This document shows, one piece after another, positions 48,169 through 57,170 of a DNA stretch of 64,000 nt. The notes below the pieces were generated by a model. It was not told where the DNA came from. It saw only the letters and a program-made list of their open reading frames with translations, and did not search any database. Source of the DNA: Haloplasma contractile (GTDB lineage: Bacteria; Bacillota_I; Bacilli_A; Haloplasmatales; Haloplasmataceae); the NCBI GenBank assembly GCA_016841945.1, contig JAENYC010000008.1, positions 49,678-113,677 of the forward strand, in the 5' to 3' direction. The translations under genes and the position numbers were made by a program. How positions within the stretch are numbered: the stretch's first letter is position 1; every line of letters begins with the position of its first letter.

Positions 48169-48999
48169 CTATTTTTCAATGGGAACCCAAATTTCTACAA
48201 TGGACTCATCACCTGTAAAACGTTCATCATAAAACTCAACTACATATGGTTTACCATTATAAAATCTTTGTTTATATCCTTCTTCATTTGTTTCAAGCCA
48301 TTCATCCATGGCTTTGTTTTCACTCTCATAACCGCGTGATACATATACATCAAATACCGCATACTTCGATTCAGGTAAAGTCAATAATTGAAAGGGTTTG
48401 TTTATCTTTTTGTTCTCTGTTCTAAATCCTACATGACAAATACAATGATCTTCATCATAAATTCGCACTTCATATCCATTTTCTTCAGTATGAGCTGGTT
48501 TTGGATTTGCCTTTTCAAATTGTTGCCAAATTTCTGCAGTTTTACTGCCATCACCCGTTATACCCGCAATCAATAATTCTCCTTTTTTTATAATTCTTGG
48601 ATTCAAGTATATTCCTCCTTTTATTCGATTCGTGAACTTAAAAATCAATGATTCAACAGACGTACTTTCTGGAACAATTCCTTTCTTCCGATATACACTT
48701 GGCGGAATTCCAAAACTTTTTCTAAAGATACGACTGAATGATTGAGATGAATTAAATCCACAATCAAAACATATTGAGATGATGGAATGATTTGTATAAG
48801 CTAAAAGTTTACAAGCTTTCTCAAGTCGTCTATCACGAATATATTCTGTAATGGTTTTTCCAACAATCGTTGTAAAAAGACGATGAAAGTAATAAGATGA
48901 ATAATGAAACTTTTCTGCTACTTGTTGATAATTTAAATCATAGTGTAGATTTTCATCTATATAATGTAGGACCAGATTAATCTTTTTAAAGTTTACCAT
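48169..48999 (-). CDS. AraC-family regulator with GyrI-like effector domain
   Basis: About 276 residues from the ATG at 48999 (GGAGGG 8 bp upstream; a TTG 5 codons earlier overlaps it). The N-terminal AraC helix-turn-helix pair (YQQVAEKFHYSSYYFHRLF; ISICFDCGFNSSQSFSRIFRKSFG) is followed by a GyrI-like small-molecule-binding domain (GITGDGSKTAEIWQQFEK; EIWVPIEK). Rob/BmrR-like regulators with this layout sense hydrophobic drugs. No transporter lies next to it. Confidence 0.9.
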   Translation of the reverse strand: MVNFKKINLVLHYIDENLHYDLNYQQVAEKFHYSSYYFHRLFTTIVGKTITEYIRDRRLEKACKLLAYTNHSIISICFDCGFNSSQSFSRIFRKSFGIPPSVYRKKGIVPESTSVESLIFKFTNRIKGGIYLNPRIIKKGELLIAGITGDGSKTAEIWQQFEKANPKPAHTEENGYEVRIYDEDHCICHVGFRTENKKINKPFQLLTLPESKYAVFDVYVSRGYESENKAMDEWLETNEEGYKQRFYNGKPYVVEFYDERFTGDESIVEIWVPIEK

Positions 49000-49099
49000 A
49001 TACCATCCCTCCAACTCATCTCTAAATATAGTATAATAAATATATATATACTTGTCTTAACAATTCTTGCGGTATAATATTGATATTCTTATAAAAAAG

Positions 49100-49122
49100 G
49101 AATCACTCTATGTAAGTGATTC
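49100..49122 (-). terminator. Terminator after the unknown gene at 49150
   Basis: The stem GAATCACT / AGTGATTC is followed by CTTTTTTAT on the minus strand. Confidence 0.8.
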
Positions 49123-49149
49123 TGTTTATTTTATATAACTATTAATCTT

Positions 49150-50199
49150 TTAATTGTATCGATTAAATAAGCTTCTTCTTTTGAAATTAACCTCAGGTTT
49201 TTTCAATAAAACAAAATCTGATTTAATATATATTTCTGGATTTTCTTCAATCATTTCATTCACTTCACTTACTTTATGTCCTTTAAGAACCCAACATCTT
49301 ACCGACTGATATAATTTTTTTATATATTGTTCAAAACGTCTATCAAATCTTTTTACATCAACAATGGTTTCTTGATCAATAACTTCAATTAAATGATCAA
49401 TATCATATTCATACATTAAATAGTAATAAATCGCAACGATGATACTTGCGTCACAATTTATTTCATTGATAAAATAATCAGATAATTCAAAATAAAACTC
49501 TGCATCTGTATCGATAGAGATAAATTTTTCATTCACATAAAATTGATCTTGTGTATATTTATATAGCGGTAAGTTTTTAAAGTGTTCTTTATCTCTTACA
49601 AAACCTTCAATATCTCTCACATTATTATCGAATAAATAGGTGCCGTTATAAGAAAATACCGATTGTAACTGACTATAAAATTGTAATCTCGGAAAGATGT
49701 CAACATTACTATAGCGGTGATAGTAGTGATATAATTCTATTATTTCATCTTTATCTAATAGTCCATAATAACTCACTGCAGCCTTGGCAAATTTTAATAT
49801 GAGTCGATTTAATTCAATTTGCTTTTGAAATTTATCTTTATTTTTAATTATTATTTCATTAATTTCACGGGCAATTGTATAGTAAACAATACCATCCTCT
49901 GTAATTTTAAACAACAATCCATAATCACTCAATGCATCATAATAATTTATTAAGGTATCATTGTTATCACGTATTAAATAACCTTTTGAAGCTATTTCAT
50001 TTATGATGTCTAAACTTACATCATCTAAACAACAGATAATTTGATTTAGAATATTGTTGTAAATTATTTCACGATGTAATTTGTTAACTAAGGTATATTT
50101 GTCATTAGATGTTTCTTCTTTACCTAAATTAGAATATATTTGTTTTAGTTTTTTTATTTTTAGATAATCTAACAATGTCTTTAACTTCAATAATTCCAT
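49150..50199 (-). CDS. Unknown protein, all-helical, possibly winged-helix repeats
   Basis: 349 residues, not recognised. It is rich in Lys, Ile, Tyr and Asn with no signal peptide or transmembrane segment. Segment 55-110 (DVSLDIINEIASKGYLIRD, LSDYGLLFKITEDGIVYY) looks like a winged helix with a beta wing. The middle (150-250) is helical and tyrosine-rich. AGGTGTGTTTT precedes the ATG. It stands alone between AraC-GyrI and CPBP genes with its own terminator. Confidence 0.7.
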   Translation of the reverse strand: MELLKLKTLLDYLKIKKLKQIYSNLGKEETSNDKYTLVNKLHREIIYNNILNQIICCLDDVSLDIINEIASKGYLIRDNNDTLINYYDALSDYGLLFKITEDGIVYYTIAREINEIIIKNKDKFQKQIELNRLILKFAKAAVSYYGLLDKDEIIELYHYYHRYSNVDIFPRLQFYSQLQSVFSYNGTYLFDNNVRDIEGFVRDKEHFKNLPLYKYTQDQFYVNEKFISIDTDAEFYFELSDYFINEINCDASIIVAIYYYLMYEYDIDHLIEVIDQETIVDVKRFDRRFEQYIKKLYQSVRCWVLKGHKVSEVNEMIEENPEIYIKSDFVLLKKPEVNFKRRSLFNRYN

Positions 50200-50312
50200 A
50201 AAAACACACCTTCTATAAATAATACTAAGATTTCTATTACCATTATATACGATTTATTCTTATATATCTATATTAGCAAGGTATTTAATTGTCATTTTAT
50301 GTTTAAACAGTC

Positions 50313-51221
50313 TCAAACATAGTTACGCTTAAGGTTTATTTTAAATAAAACAAATATTGCGATGATTAATACGATGGTAACGACAATCCCTCCCTCAGGA
50401 CCAAATGCACCACCGGTTAAAATGTCTTTTCCTGTTGCTTCAAAACGCCATATGGTGACCATTTTATCCATGCCGCTCACTTGTAATCCAAATATATTTC
50501 CTTGAACAAAATTCCAAGCTGAATGAATCGCACAAACTCCCCAAATACTATTGAACTTTAAAGCATAGATAGAGGCAAATAATCCAAATAAAATAATATT
50601 AAAAATACTTAAAAAAGTGACATGACTATTCATAAGATGTGCTGCACCAAATAAACAAGAATTAATGATGATGGCGATGATGATATTATGTCTCGCCGCA
50701 AGTGATGGCATAAGGTATCCACGAAAGATAATTTCTTCTTCAGAACCTTGTAATAAAAATCCAATAAAAAATGCGACAGTCATCGGTAGTACCGTTCTAA
50801 GTGAATTCATTCCGTTGTATTTCATATTTCCTGAAAGAACTAATATCAGTATACAAATAGAAAATAAAGAAACACCCACAATATAACCAATAAAATAATC
50901 TTTAAGAAGATTTTTTCGTCCTAATCCCATTGATTTTAAACGTCGTCTTTCAACTAATAAAACATATAAAATAACGATAATCGAAACAAAAACTGTCGCA
51001 AACAACATATAAAAACTAACTGTTTCTTCAACACCATTTAAATCTATATTTCCTGATATCGCCATCATTATCCCTACAATAATGCCAACACCAACACCCA
51101 CCACTAACTGTGAACCAAAAAAAACAGCTAAGAAAATTAATACTTGTAGAAAACCATTAGGTAAAAATTTTGCTTTTTTAGCTTCTTCTACCATTCCAAT
51201 TTTTTGATTAAAACATTTCAT
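50313..51221 (-). CDS. CPBP-family intramembrane metalloprotease
   Basis: 302 residues, about eight transmembrane segments. The family motifs are EEIIFRGYLMP (EExxxR), FGAAHLMNS (His) and IHSAWNFVQG (His and Asn). The family cleaves membrane substrates (eukaryotic Rce1, bacteriocin immunity) or acts as anti-sigma proteases. No bacteriocin gene is nearby. Confidence 0.9.
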   Translation of the reverse strand: MKCFNQKIGMVEEAKKAKFLPNGFLQVLIFLAVFFGSQLVVGVGVGIIVGIMMAISGNIDLNGVEETVSFYMLFATVFVSIIVILYVLLVERRRLKSMGLGRKNLLKDYFIGYIVGVSLFSICILILVLSGNMKYNGMNSLRTVLPMTVAFFIGFLLQGSEEEIIFRGYLMPSLAARHNIIIAIIINSCLFGAAHLMNSHVTFLSIFNIILFGLFASIYALKFNSIWGVCAIHSAWNFVQGNIFGLQVSGMDKMVTIWRFEATGKDILTGGAFGPEGGIVVTIVLIIAIFVLFKINLKRNYV

Positions 51222-51378
51222 TTCCCATTCTCTCTTTCCTAAATTTAGTATTTTATGTTTCTATTATAAACTACTTATCTACTTTTTTCTATTATTAAAA
51301 CTAGTTTTTTTATATTTATAGCTAAATGATTATTATCATAAGAAAAAATATGATATACTTGATTATGGAGGGATAAAA

Positions 51379-52407
51379 ATGCAAAATTTTGTGAATAAGA
51401 AGATGAAATTACTCAATGAAGAAGGTGATTTAACATCACCTGGATATAGTACCCGTCATGTTTTTGAATATGATCGTCATGATATTAAAGTAAGTAAACT
51501 AAGAATAAAAGAATGGGACTACTACTATGTTGGTAATGCGCAATTTGGCATAGCTTTAACCATCGCTGATAATGGATATATGGGCCTCATCAGTGCATCA
51601 GTACTTGATTTTAAATCAAAATGGCAACATACCGAATCTATTATGACTGCATTTCCAATGGGAAGAATGAAGTTACCATCAACAAGTGAAGTCGGTGACA
51701 TACATTTTGAAAACAAACGAATCTCGTTATCATTTAAGAATAACGGTGAAGTAAGACATCTCCTTTTTAAAATGAAACAATTTTATAAAAACCAAGAATT
51801 ACATGTCGATATTAAGTTAACTGATTTCCCAGAAGATAGTATGGTTATTGCTACATCATTTTTAAAACCGAAACATTTTTACTATAATCAAAAGATTAAC
51901 AATATGAAAGCAATCGGTAACGTCTCTTTCGGAGATAAAATATATGAGTTTAACACAGATGATTCCTATGGAACCCTAGATTGGGGACGGGGCGTTTGGC
52001 CATATAAAAATACCTGGTATTGGGGAAGTTTATCCACCAATATAGATGGTGAACCTTTTGGATTTAATATTGGCTATGGATTTGGTAATACTATAAACGC
52101 AACTGAAAATATGATTTTCTATAAAGGAAAAGCACATAAATTAGAAGATATTGAATTTCATATACCAAAAAAACATAAAAAAGATGATTATTTAAGTTCT
52201 TGGACAATTTCTTCTAGTGATAATCGTTTAAATATGACATTTGAGCCTATATTAAATAGACATGCAAATACAAATTTATTCTTTTTATCCTCAATACAAA
52301 ATCAAGTCTTCGGATACTTTTCTGGACAAGCAATCCTTGATGATTTTAGTGAAATAATTTTTGATAAAAAACTTGGTTTTGCAGAAAAAATATTTAATAA
52401 ATGGTAA
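51379..52407 (+). CDS. DUF2804 protein
   Basis: 342 residues. The DUF2804 core DWGRGVWPYKNTWYWGS and MPT-like TAFPMGRMKLP are present. The beta-rich fold is lipocalin-like (related to AttH/CrtC). No signal peptide. GGAGGGATAAAA precedes the ATG. The function of the family is unknown; binding or conversion of a lipid-like molecule is only an idea. Confidence 0.85.
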   Translation: MQNFVNKKMKLLNEEGDLTSPGYSTRHVFEYDRHDIKVSKLRIKEWDYYYVGNAQFGIALTIADNGYMGLISASVLDFKSKWQHTESIMTAFPMGRMKLPSTSEVGDIHFENKRISLSFKNNGEVRHLLFKMKQFYKNQELHVDIKLTDFPEDSMVIATSFLKPKHFYYNQKINNMKAIGNVSFGDKIYEFNTDDSYGTLDWGRGVWPYKNTWYWGSLSTNIDGEPFGFNIGYGFGNTINATENMIFYKGKAHKLEDIEFHIPKKHKKDDYLSSWTISSSDNRLNMTFEPILNRHANTNLFFLSSIQNQVFGYFSGQAILDDFSEIIFDKKLGFAEKIFNKW

Positions 52408-52411
52408 ATTC

Positions 52412-52446
52412 AAAAAGTTACAATCATTTTCTGATTGTAACTTTTT
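52412..52446. terminator. Bidirectional terminator
   Basis: Perfect 15-bp stem AAAAAGTTACAATCA / TGATTGTAACTTTTT with a five-base loop, between the DUF2804 gene and the converging end of the uronate operon. Confidence 0.93.
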
Positions 52447-52469
52447 TACTATATGTTAAAGGAGAATAT

Positions 52470-53285
52470 CTATATGAATAAACTTTTAATTAATTTTAAA
52501 CTAGTGACTATATCATCACCAGTTATTCCTTCAAATATTAGATATGCATTTGGAACCTCATCAATTATTCTTTGTATAATGGTTTCATAATCCATTATAC
52601 CTTGTCCCAAACCAACTTGTACTAATTGATCCTCTTTTATCACAAAATCTTTAAGGTGAAAGATAACAATATCTTCTTTTAAATATTTAAAACAGTCTTC
52701 TAATATGTCCATCCGCTTTTCATAATTTCCTATATGTAAAAAATTAAATAAATCAACGGTCACCTTTAGATGTTCACTATTTATAAAATCTAATACTTCT
52801 CTTACTTTTAAAGGCGAATAAACAACATGATTGTAAGCACCTTCTAGGGCGATAGTTGTGTGATGCCTTTTGGCATATTTTGTTAATTCATTAAAAATCG
52901 TGATGACTTTATATAGGGTATCTTTTAGATGATTTTCTTCTACATATCCCCAAGGTGTGCCCATCAATGAACCTGTTTCAGTACCAACATATTTAGCATT
53001 TAATGTATTGGCAATTTCTAGATGCTTTTTAAAGTATTTAATTCCATCTTCTACGATTTTCTCATTCGGATGAACTGGATTAAAATATGCACCTAACATC
53101 ATTAACTCTAAATCATTAAATGCATTTTTAATATCACTAAGATGATCAAAATCTATATGATAGTTAAGGGCTTTTTTAAACACTAATTGTAAACCATCAA
53201 AATGATGGCTTTTTACCTTATGTGCTAATTTGAAACAATCATCAAACTTGCCTAAATCATGTGCTCTTATGCCTATTTTATTCAT
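52470..53285 (-). CDS. Sugar phosphate isomerase/epimerase (xylose-isomerase-like barrel)
   Basis: About 271 residues. The ATG at 53285 is chosen; a TTG two codons earlier is also possible. The TIM barrel has metal-binding candidates in TETGSLMG, ALEGAYNHV (Glu), VTVDLFNFLHIGN (Asp, His), FHLKDF (His) and IFEGI (Glu), as in hydroxypyruvate- and inosose-type enzymes. It is last in the uronate operon, overlapping the IclR gene by 8 bp. The substrate is unknown; a uronate breakdown step is likely. Confidence 0.82.
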   Translation of the reverse strand: MNKIGIRAHDLGKFDDCFKLAHKVKSHHFDGLQLVFKKALNYHIDFDHLSDIKNAFNDLELMMLGAYFNPVHPNEKIVEDGIKYFKKHLEIANTLNAKYVGTETGSLMGTPWGYVEENHLKDTLYKVITIFNELTKYAKRHHTTIALEGAYNHVVYSPLKVREVLDFINSEHLKVTVDLFNFLHIGNYEKRMDILEDCFKYLKEDIVIFHLKDFVIKEDQLVQVGLGQGIMDYETIIQRIIDEVPNAYLIFEGITGDDIVTSLKLIKSLFI

Positions 53286-53982
53286 TTTCAATGTATCCTA
53301 ATCGACGTGAAATACGTTTAGATATCGCAATAAATTCCTCGATAGGTTGTTCATGAGAACAGTCATTATTCGCTAAATCTGTCGCTTGTAAAACACCGAC
53401 AACGCGATTTTCAAAATTATAGACTGGAACTGCTAACGAACAAATATGTGAGTGATTATCTTCCTGATTTAATACATATCGTTGTTCTTTTATTTGTTTA
53501 TAATTTGGAATTGTTTTATCCTCAACTTTTTTATCAAAAACAGCATAACAAACTCCAACAGCACAATTTTTGAAATCTCTTGATGTACTTCCTATTTCTT
53601 CAGGTGTAACAACTAAACTATTTTTTGGCTGATATTTAAATACATAAACAAATTTATCACTCACTCTCTTCGTAATAAAAACTGTTTTACCATATTTATC
53701 AGCAAATTCTTTTAATTCAAATTGTGAAGCTTCGATTAGATTCGAATTCTTTGTATAAACAGAACCTATCGCAAAAATTTTAGAACCTATCACATAATTT
53801 TTAATCCGTGGATCTTTATAATAAACCGCATCTGCATTATACAATGTTCTTAAAAAATCGTATGCTGTTGCTTTAGGGATTTTTAATTCTCTATATATTT
53901 GTCCTAAGGTTAATCCTTCATCATGTTTAGCGATTAACTCTAAAATCGCTAAGATACGATTGACTGAGCGATTTTCTCTCAT
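53278..53982 (-). CDS. IclR-family transcriptional regulator (KdgR-like)
   Basis: About 234 residues. The ATG at 53982 has AAAGGAGATG upstream; the longer frame would run into the preceding gene. The N-terminal winged helix (NRILAILELIAKHDEGLTLGQIYRELKIPKATAYDFLRTL) is followed by the IclR effector domain, with C-terminal LAVPVYNFENRVVGVLQ. It lies in a uronate operon, so a KdgR-type role sensing a uronate intermediate is likely. Confidence 0.9.
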   Translation of the reverse strand: MRENRSVNRILAILELIAKHDEGLTLGQIYRELKIPKATAYDFLRTLYNADAVYYKDPRIKNYVIGSKIFAIGSVYTKNSNLIEASQFELKEFADKYGKTVFITKRVSDKFVYVFKYQPKNSLVVTPEEIGSTSRDFKNCAVGVCYAVFDKKVEDKTIPNYKQIKEQRYVLNQEDNHSHICSLAVPVYNFENRVVGVLQATDLANNDCSHEQPIEEFIAISKRISRRLGYIENE

Positions 53983-53999
53983 TGTAACATCTCCTTTAA

Positions 54000-54512
54000 T
54001 TATTCCATTCTTGCATTTTTTATCGTGTTCCTTACTTTTAACCATATAAAATCAAAAAGTAAAAAAACAAGTGCATAAGTAATTGGATCAATACTGGTTT
54101 CACTCATGATCGTACCAAATGTAGGAATACCATAATATACCCAAGTATCAACAAAATAATGAACCAATATAAGCATTATGAAAATATACAAACCAGTTGC
54201 TAGAATGCTTAGAATCGATTTACGATTTATCTCATGTGGTAAATACTTTTTGGTATTCACTTCATCATTATGCATCCAATTGATAATCGTAAAACCAATA
54301 TATTCAAACATTAATACAAGCAAAAGCCAAAAAACAACCATTCGATCTAAAAAATCATATTTTTGGGGTAACCCAAAAATTGATAGAAAAAATGAAGCAC
54401 CAACGATCCAAAATTTAAGAAATCCAATTTTCAATTTTGGACTAATCGTAGCAAACCGGTCTATTGCATATGGATTAAATTCTTTTTTATCTTTATTCGA
54501 CTTCTTTGACAT
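54000..54512 (-). CDS. Small multi-pass membrane protein A of the uronate importer locus
   Basis: About 170 residues. The ATG at 54512 (MSKKSNKDKK) is preferred; it overlaps the preceding gene by 20 bp. About four transmembrane segments (FWIVGASFFLSIFGLP, VVFWLLLVLMFEYIGFTII, LATGLYIFIMLILVHYF, YALVFLLFDFIWL) follow a basic N-terminus. No family recognised. It is encoded between the ABC ATPase and IclR genes in one continuous transcript. Confidence 0.8.
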   Translation of the reverse strand: MSKKSNKDKKEFNPYAIDRFATISPKLKIGFLKFWIVGASFFLSIFGLPQKYDFLDRMVVFWLLLVLMFEYIGFTIINWMHNDEVNTKKYLPHEINRKSILSILATGLYIFIMLILVHYFVDTWVYYGIPTFGTIMSETSIDPITYALVFLLFDFIWLKVRNTIKNARME

Positions 54513-55005
54513 ATTTCCAATCCACATAGAACCATGCAAATACGGTTCCTATGATGAACAATATACCTCCAATAATAAATACAGTAAAAGAAAATCTTGC
54601 AACACTATCAATTGTGTAATCTAACCGGTTCGCTTGTTCAACAAAAAAGATAGAAGTATATAAACTAACAATTGTTACTTGTAATAAAGTAAGAAATGTT
54701 ATGAGATATAAACCCATTGGTGATCGTTTCTTAGCAAATCCAAAGGTATTAAAAAGCTGAATAATCGCAATTAAATACATCGCAAATAAATAAAACGCAG
54801 ATAAGTTGTTATATGGTGTATTTAAAAATTTTCTTATGGCTGATATATGTGATTCTAATTTAAATTCTGTTGTTTGAACATTAAAATCAAGAAATGCTGT
54901 GAAAAAGAAAGTGCCAATTAGTGTAAAAATCATCGGTATCTTTTGTTTATTGTATTGGTACCATCTTTGTGGCCAAGATAATTGAACAACCTTACCATTA
55001 CCCAT
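54493..55005 (-). CDS. Small multi-pass membrane protein B of the uronate importer locus
   Basis: About 170 residues, ATG at 55005 with GGAGATG about 9 bp upstream; 8-bp overlap with the ATPase gene. Four transmembrane segments (MIFTLIGTFFFTAFL, FYLFAMYLIAIIQLF, LITFLTLLQVTIVSLY, FSFTVFIIGGILFIIG). No known motif. Tight coupling to the ATPase gene suggests a common complex or shared expression. Confidence 0.82.
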   Translation of the reverse strand: MGNGKVVQLSWPQRWYQYNKQKIPMIFTLIGTFFFTAFLDFNVQTTEFKLESHISAIRKFLNTPYNNLSAFYLFAMYLIAIIQLFNTFGFAKKRSPMGLYLITFLTLLQVTIVSLYTSIFFVEQANRLDYTIDSVARFSFTVFIIGGILFIIGTVFAWFYVDWKYVKEVE

Positions 55006-56086
55006 CAATTCTCATCTCCGTTTCCTTGTCGAAAAAATATATATAATCCACATCAAAAGAGTACGTGATTAAATCTTTTGGATGTTTATTTTCCACATCT
55101 TTTGTTTTTGCTATTACGTTTTTTTCATCAATTTTAAAATGAATTAACGCATCAGCACCATACAGTTCGTATAAATCAATGGTTGAAATCATTGTTTGAT
55201 TTATATCTTCAGTTTTCTCAACATTAATATGTTCTGGTCTTATCCCTATGATGATTTCTTTTCCTAAATAACCCTTATCTACTAATTTATTATAATCTTT
55301 ATGAGCTTTAATATCAACCTTATTTTTACCAATAATGAGTTCCCCATTTGTTGTTAGGGTAGTAGTAAAAGAATTCATCGGAGGCGTTCCAATAAAATTA
55401 GCAACAAATAAATTGCTAGGGTCATGATACACTTCATATGGTGTCCCAATTTGTTGAATATAACCTTCATTCATAATGACAATTCGATCTGCTAAAGTCA
55501 ACGCCTCAATTTGATCATGTGTGACATAAATCATCGTTTTACCTAAACGATTATGTAGTGTCTTTAACTCTTTTCTCATCGAACCTCTTAACTTGGCATC
55601 TAAATTACTTAAGGGTTCATCTAATAAAAAAATTTTTGGATTACGTACAATGGCTCTACCTAAAGCCACGCGTTGTCTTTGCCCTCCAGATAAATGAGCA
55701 GGACGACGATTCAGATAAGGTGTTAATCCTAAGACATCAGCAGCCCACATTACTCGTTCATGTATTTTATCTGAGTTTTCTTTTCTTAAAACTAAACTAA
55801 ATGCCATGTTATGGTAAACACTCATGTGTGAATAAAGGGCGTAGTTTTGGAAAACCATTGCGATATCACGGTCCTTGGGTGCTTTATTATTTATCATCAC
55901 CTGGTCAATCTCAAATAGACCGGATGTAATTTCTTCTAAGCCAGCAATCATCCTTAATGTAGTCGATTTACCACAACCACTTGGTCCAACAAGGACAATA
56001 AATTCACCTTCATCTATTTCCATATTGAAATCATAAACAGCTTGAACGCCATTTGGATAGATTTTATTTATATTCTTAAGTATCAT
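54998..56086 (-). CDS. ABC transporter ATPase, MsmX/UgpC type
   Basis: About 362 residues. Walker A is GPSGCGKSTT, the signature LSGGQRQRVALGRAIVR, Walker B IFLLDEPLSNLD, and the switch His in THDQIEAL. A C-terminal TOBE domain (IGIRPEHINVE) is present. It powers carbohydrate importers. Its place within this operon is unusual, because LplB/YtcP-type importers mostly borrow an ATPase encoded elsewhere. It may also serve the second importer at 35620-39071. Start is one of three candidates; ATG 56086 fits the standard MILKNINKIYPNG opening. Confidence 0.95.
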   Translation of the reverse strand: MILKNINKIYPNGVQAVYDFNMEIDEGEFIVLVGPSGCGKSTTLRMIAGLEEITSGLFEIDQVMINNKAPKDRDIAMVFQNYALYSHMSVYHNMAFSLVLRKENSDKIHERVMWAADVLGLTPYLNRRPAHLSGGQRQRVALGRAIVRNPKIFLLDEPLSNLDAKLRGSMRKELKTLHNRLGKTMIYVTHDQIEALTLADRIVIMNEGYIQQIGTPYEVYHDPSNLFVANFIGTPPMNSFTTTLTTNGELIIGKNKVDIKAHKDYNKLVDKGYLGKEIIIGIRPEHINVEKTEDINQTMISTIDLYELYGADALIHFKIDEKNVIAKTKDVENKHPKDLITYSFDVDYIYFFDKETEMRIDG

Positions 56087-56567
56087 TGTTCCCATTCTTA
56101 TCAATCTCTTTCATATAATTTTTAAGGATGATCACTTTTCTCATTGATATAATACCAGCAATAATCAACAAAATAGCGGAGAGGATTAATTCAATAATAG
56201 ATCTCGTCTTTATTGAGGTAGGAATCCATCCCTTCTTGTATGCATATAACGGAATGTTGAATATTCTTAAAAAATTAATACCTGCTAAAATAAAAAGACC
56301 GTAACATGACCAAAAAGTATTATAATATTTTACTTTTTCTGCAGCTAGAAATGTGGCAAGCATTAATACTATTCCTAAGGCAATTTCAAGTCCAATCCTA
56401 AAATCAGGAACAACTCTTATTGAATTTGCTCCTTCTCCATAGGAATCATATGTGATGAGAGTAAAGAGTGCGATGACACTCAATGCGACTGAAAGCATCA
56501 CTAATAGATAACCAATAGAATTAGTTTGATAGCGCATTTTATCTATTTTAATATTAGATATTTCCAT
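56076..56567 (-). CDS. Small multi-pass membrane protein C of the uronate importer locus
   Basis: About 163 residues. The ATG at 56567 is preferred because GGGGA lies 6 bp upstream. Four transmembrane segments (IGYLLVMLSVALSVIALF, GLEIALGIVLMLATFL, YGLFILAGINFLRIF, IIELILSAILLIIAGII). No motif recognised. It overlaps both neighbours (14 bp and 11 bp), so it is translationally coupled to the ATPase. Confidence 0.82.
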   Translation of the reverse strand: MEISNIKIDKMRYQTNSIGYLLVMLSVALSVIALFTLITYDSYGEGANSIRVVPDFRIGLEIALGIVLMLATFLAAEKVKYYNTFWSCYGLFILAGINFLRIFNIPLYAYKKGWIPTSIKTRSIIELILSAILLIIAGIISMRKVIILKNYMKEIDKNGNNDT

Positions 56568-57093
56568 GAGCATTCCCCATTCTTCTTAATTTTTTTATCT
56601 TAGCACGTTTAATTTGTAAAATGGTTTTAAATATAGTAAAAATAATAATTACACCAGCCTGAACAAACATCAATATAGACACATAGGTTCCATAATCAAA
56701 TATTCTAGTACTGATTTTTGAATAATTAATCGCTGTGATTAATGTTAGAAACGCTTGATTAGTTGCTAAATAACTGGATTCTAAAGGTGGGACTTTATCC
56801 ATTGTTACTATTCCACTGCCAATTAAGCTAGCTGAAAATAACAATATCAGTATGTAGTTCATGAAGTAGAAATTTCTATTTTTATGTGTGTGAAATATTA
56901 TATTAAGTCCCGCTAAAATAAGTGTCCATAATGCCCATTTAAAAATTAATTTATTTACTACCTGTGCCTCGGTATAAAACTCCCCTAATGGTTCTCCTAA
57001 TGCCCAACCACTTGAGAAACTTAAGGTATATATAAAATAAATTGAAGCAACTATCAGGCCACCTATAAAAATGATTTTTTGAAATAGTTTCAT
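56554..57093 (-). CDS. Small multi-pass membrane protein D of the uronate importer locus
   Basis: About 179 residues from the ATG at 57093 (GAGGT 7 bp upstream). Four transmembrane segments (IIFIGGLIVASIYFIYTL, WALWTLILAGLNIIF, YILILLFSASLIGSGIV, VSILMFVQAGVIIIFTIF) and a basic C-tail. No family recognised. It is encoded directly after the solute-binding protein, beyond an intercistronic hairpin. Confidence 0.82.
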   Translation of the reverse strand: MKLFQKIIFIGGLIVASIYFIYTLSFSSGWALGEPLGEFYTEAQVVNKLIFKWALWTLILAGLNIIFHTHKNRNFYFMNYILILLFSASLIGSGIVTMDKVPPLESSYLATNQAFLTLITAINYSKISTRIFDYGTYVSILMFVQAGVIIIFTIFKTILQIKRAKIKKLRRMGNAHGNI

Positions 57094-57124
57094 AATCATA
57101 ACCTCAACTTTTGAATTAATTTAT

Positions 57125-57156
57125 AAGGAAGGCATAAGACAATGTATGCCTTCCTT
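57125..57156. terminator. Intercistronic hairpin after the solute-binding protein gene
   Basis: A perfect 12-bp stem AAGGAAGGCATA / TATGCCTTCCTT lies 15 bp past the stop. On the minus strand the tail is ATAAATTAA rather than a T run, so it may stabilise the upstream mRNA or end only part of the transcripts. Confidence 0.65.
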
Positions 57157-57170
57157 TATTTTTTTAGTAT

